Shown here piece by piece: positions 33,501-34,600 of a stretch of 34,600 nucleotides of DNA (positions are counted from its first letter, which is position 1; every line of letters begins with the position of its first letter). Position numbers and translations under genes: made by a program. The DNA is from Pirellula sp. (GTDB taxonomy: Bacteria > Planctomycetota > Planctomycetia > Pirellulales > Pirellulaceae), in assembly GCA_021736575.1 (NCBI GenBank), contig JAIPFP010000036.1:1-34600 (forward strand). Direction: 5' to 3'. The notes under the pieces are model-generated. The model was not told the DNA's origin and did no database searches. It worked only from the letters and a program-made list of their open reading frames with translations.

Positions 33501-33741
33501 GCTGAACGGTCCAGGTCTTGCCCGCATCGCGAGTAGCGAGAATCAAACCACGATCGCCAACAGCCCAAGCCTGATCGACGGTCACAATTTGGCAGGATCT
33601 CAATTCGCCATCGGCGACTTTACAGACCGCGTCCGTTCCATGGACCGAGCCGCTCGGCAAAATCAAAGCCATAAAAATCAAACCGATGCACCGGAGACAC
33701 CATGCTGGAAAAGCTTGTTGCGAACAGGATAATGCGAACAT
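30520..33741 (-). CDS. Large secreted protein: Ycf48/BNR-type propeller joined to a C-terminal CBM9-like domain
   Basis: The function is unknown. The product has 1073 residues and a signal peptide (LRCIGLIFMALILPSGSVHG). The N-terminal ~370 residues are a beta-propeller with Asp-box/BNR-like repeats: TRDAGKTWT, TIDGGRNWQQ, SIDGGETWNS, SEDLGDHWVV and SRNGGKAWW, in the style of Ycf48-type proteins. The middle ~450 residues are mixed, with helical parts (RRVIESQIKLVEERY) and no clear motif. The C-terminal ~190 residues (PPFLDGKDDEIFWSTATEFEL, then TTIRFARDNDYLYLFSRS) match the CBM9-like sandwich used for carbohydrate or ligand binding. It ends 22 bases from the convergent zinc-finger gene and starts 27 bases after the PpiC gene, so those two are probably co-transcribed. 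Confidence 0.85.
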   Translation of the reverse strand: MFALSCSQQAFPAWCLRCIGLIFMALILPSGSVHGTDAVCKVADGELRSCQIVTVDQAWAVGDRGLILATRDAGKTWTVQHQRSEAIHYSVCFANDKKGWVFGGTIEPYSHRSSGIVLTTIDGGRNWQQVPCKLPRLTGSQWLGNDHLLAWGDWSDLYQSALFESIDGGETWNSRPTPCSHVQSAAIGPRGELVLLDRSGKIHKTLDGLAFETVHIPVTPFEPLRFCKQINGTWWLGGDAGQLYRSMDASQWKRIALPGNAWDQALFSLKDIAGFGNRVWVVGQPGNVVWSSEDLGDHWVVRSTGNSTTNNSISALNADVLQICGPLATIRTSRNGGKAWWAQHQSGTRNAILNVASTSSSIAWDLLAHVTLDSNRHAGAFVLHDQCFEERTAGRPELASRVEIAGKTIGLSQANVQTNMPVGNLYSGVRPSDLEYYGRQATSMDSLSENSLIVRRVALEIRSVQPDVLVRNCDETGNALEVKSAQAVVIAARLAGQKDFRIFSEASGIAEESWSPKRILVRGTKKGLSFSHSMLLKSNLFLGSSIASIRPLIEYPGSISLPDQRFSYRILGARTSALRDPFEGVLLDPATQMIERTKIAIRTPALMATNKLLDWKQVLELEHANPLTQDRVWESNLKATAKEVYTETASPILMDIAVQSRRSGDWQRWYSALELLIERDRASPMGEAAFWELMMHTGSVEVRRVIESQIKLVEERYSHEQNGTVAAAQQASPFAKPSREATDVQQVSFSSAVRRIPIATNRDLSEFSRVLSRWPDSFASRRREPRWGWLIASRYRTMQQLHDRPIGAINLNRNPSEFWPILSNQVTSWTRVAEAERSLSKNNELKGAPTPMQSIAKPIARLAWVDKPPFLDGKDDEIFWSTATEFELRDPWTQTTGNRTTIRFARDNDYLYLFSRSPLIKSANVQPIPLRKEKRRDSITHESDHFKLRLDIDRDYASWFEFSWSSSGETSDACNDMAFWNPTWHIAMSNDNSSWASEIAIPLEEISERNETTPFQWANEVWAMNVVRCIPSAATLSLDPSISDRMASDDWIHLNPKSASADRVETPSQSNHK

Positions 33742-33768
33742 AGGTATGGCAAGACTCTTTGACGATCA

Positions 33769-34600
33769 CTATTGCGTTAGCAGCGAAAGGTCCTTGGAGC
33801 CCGGAATGTCTTCTGGCCATTTGGTGAAAACGGGCGTTTCTGCTCGAACTTTCTTCATGAATTCTGTTCGAAGCTTGGTGGACGTTTGCTTGGTGAGAAG
33901 TTTGCGAATTTCGGCTTGTGCTTCGGCAAACGATTGAACGGAGGCGGGTTGGCGTTCAAGCACTTCGACAATGTGATAGCCGTCTTCGTCGGTGAGGATT
34001 TCGCTCAAACGACGCAACGGGTTCTCGAAGATTGCTTTATCGATGACCGTGCTTTTCAGCGCGCCTTGAGTTGTCCAGTCAAATTGGCCTCCCTCCGAAG
34101 CTTTGAAGTCAGTCGACTTCCGTTTCGCAACGGCCTCGAACGGAGCCCCCCCGAAGTAGACCTCGTCGCCCATTTCCCGAATGGCTTGATCGGCCGCCTG
34201 CTTGTTGGGATATTTATCAAAGATGGCTGAGAGCATCTGAAACCTTGCTCGCGCCGGACGCTTAAATGTGTCGAGGTGATCGTTGTAGTAGTCTTGCAAT
34301 TCGAATAGGTTTAAGACTGGATTCTCTTTGACGTTCTCGCGAATATGCTCCTGCGCCCAGGTCGATTCGGCGAAGTCCCGCTTCATCGATTCCAGTGTTT
34401 TACCAGCCGTTGCGAGCTTCTCTTCGAATTCGAGCGTGGACTCGATTTTCATTTTCTCCATTTGCATGGGCACCCACTTTTCGTGGAAAATTTTTCTCGT
34501 CTGCGTCTCGATCTGCTTTCTCGCTTGGGCTCGCTCCTTCGGCGGCTTACCCGAAACTTTGTCGTTGACGAAGCGTTGAGCAAGAGCCTTCCGCGTGACC
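33769..34600 (-). CDS. PpiC-type peptidyl-prolyl isomerase (SurA/PrsA-like), N-terminus outside the window
   Basis: A periplasmic-type foldase, partial. The frame stays open through the right edge; the part before GTG 34473 continues with Lys/Arg/Gln-rich helix residues (RKQIETQTRKIFHEKWVP) without a stop, so the GTG is not the start. The visible ~276 residues comprise the helical chaperone arm and a parvulin domain: RARFQMLSAI, FEAVAKRKSTDFKASEGGQFDW, then ILTDEDGYHIVEVLERQPASVQSF. The DGYHIV block and the GGxFDW strand are typical. It would help fold outer-membrane or secreted proteins. It is 27 bases upstream of the propeller gene on the same strand, consistent with co-expression. Confidence 0.9.
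   Translation of the reverse strand, partial: VTRKALAQRFVNDKVSGKPPKERAQARKQIETQTRKIFHEKWVPMQMEKMKIESTLEFEEKLATAGKTLESMKRDFAESTWAQEHIRENVKENPVLNLFELQDYYNDHLDTFKRPARARFQMLSAIFDKYPNKQAADQAIREMGDEVYFGGAPFEAVAKRKSTDFKASEGGQFDWTTQGALKSTVIDKAIFENPLRRLSEILTDEDGYHIVEVLERQPASVQSFAEAQAEIRKLLTKQTSTKLRTEFMKKVRAETPVFTKWPEDIPGSKDLSLLTQ

Noticed and set aside
1..34600. tRNA genes, CRISPR arrays, insertion sequences or prophage genes
   Set aside because: No cloverleaf with a conserved T-loop, no evenly spaced direct repeats, and no transposase, integrase or phage-structural motif was seen in any gene or spacer.

Overview
The window looks like a chromosomal stretch of a planctomycete, most likely of the Pirellulales (Rhodopirellula/Pirellula type). 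This rests on gene content and recalled family patterns, not on a search. The signs are: an SGNH hydrolase fused to a DUF1080 domain; an NPCBM-like secreted protein next to HtrA-type proteins; an FHA/coiled-coil/membrane protein; several small proteins of planctomycete type; moderate GC; only occasional Shine-Dalgarno sites; and short dispersed palindromes between genes. Kdo-8-phosphate synthase, lipoproteins, signal peptides and a periplasmic-type foldase fit a Gram-negative envelope. There is no tRNA, rRNA, CRISPR array, transposase or phage gene.

Layout. 1-4024 (+): a ketosynthase-like gene that enters from the left edge and carries an in-frame TAG, then rpmF, fabD, fabG and kdsA, an envelope lipid/LPS precursor cluster. 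4025-7682 (+): a hairpin-repeat spacer, a lipoprotein with a transglutaminase-like segment, and the SGNH-DUF1080 hydrolase. 7691-9829 (-): a secreted prolyl oligopeptidase. 10007-13323 (+): two small proteins and an ABC-2 ATPase/permease pair, converging across a repeat on a quinone oxidoreductase (-). 14531-21098 (+): five overlapping genes encoding an NPCBM-like secreted protein, an intact HtrA-type protease, two HtrA-like proteins with damaged catalytic sites (the second fused to an alpha/beta-hydrolase-like domain) and a small membrane protein. 21174-23871 (-): a divergent PurF-type amidotransferase and a membrane-anchored TPR protein. 24016-26066 (+): a small unknown protein, hemL and a second small unknown protein. 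26255-29707 (-): a TlpA-like lipoprotein and the FHA protein. 30094-30498 (+): a DksA/TraR-type zinc-finger protein. 30520-34600 (-): a 1073-residue propeller/CBM9-like secreted protein and a PpiC foldase that runs off the right edge.

The best candidate for an undescribed system is the five-gene HtrA cassette. Its genes are translationally coupled, and its three protease domains go from a complete triad (His/Asp/Ser) to a partial one (Ser/Glu/Ser) to none (Phe/Glu/Tyr), as expected for one protease with two non-catalytic partners. Second is the ketosynthase-like protein, which has replaced its catalytic Cys and both His and is interrupted by an in-frame TAG here. Third is a set of intergenic palindromes whose arms differ between copies but stay complementary.
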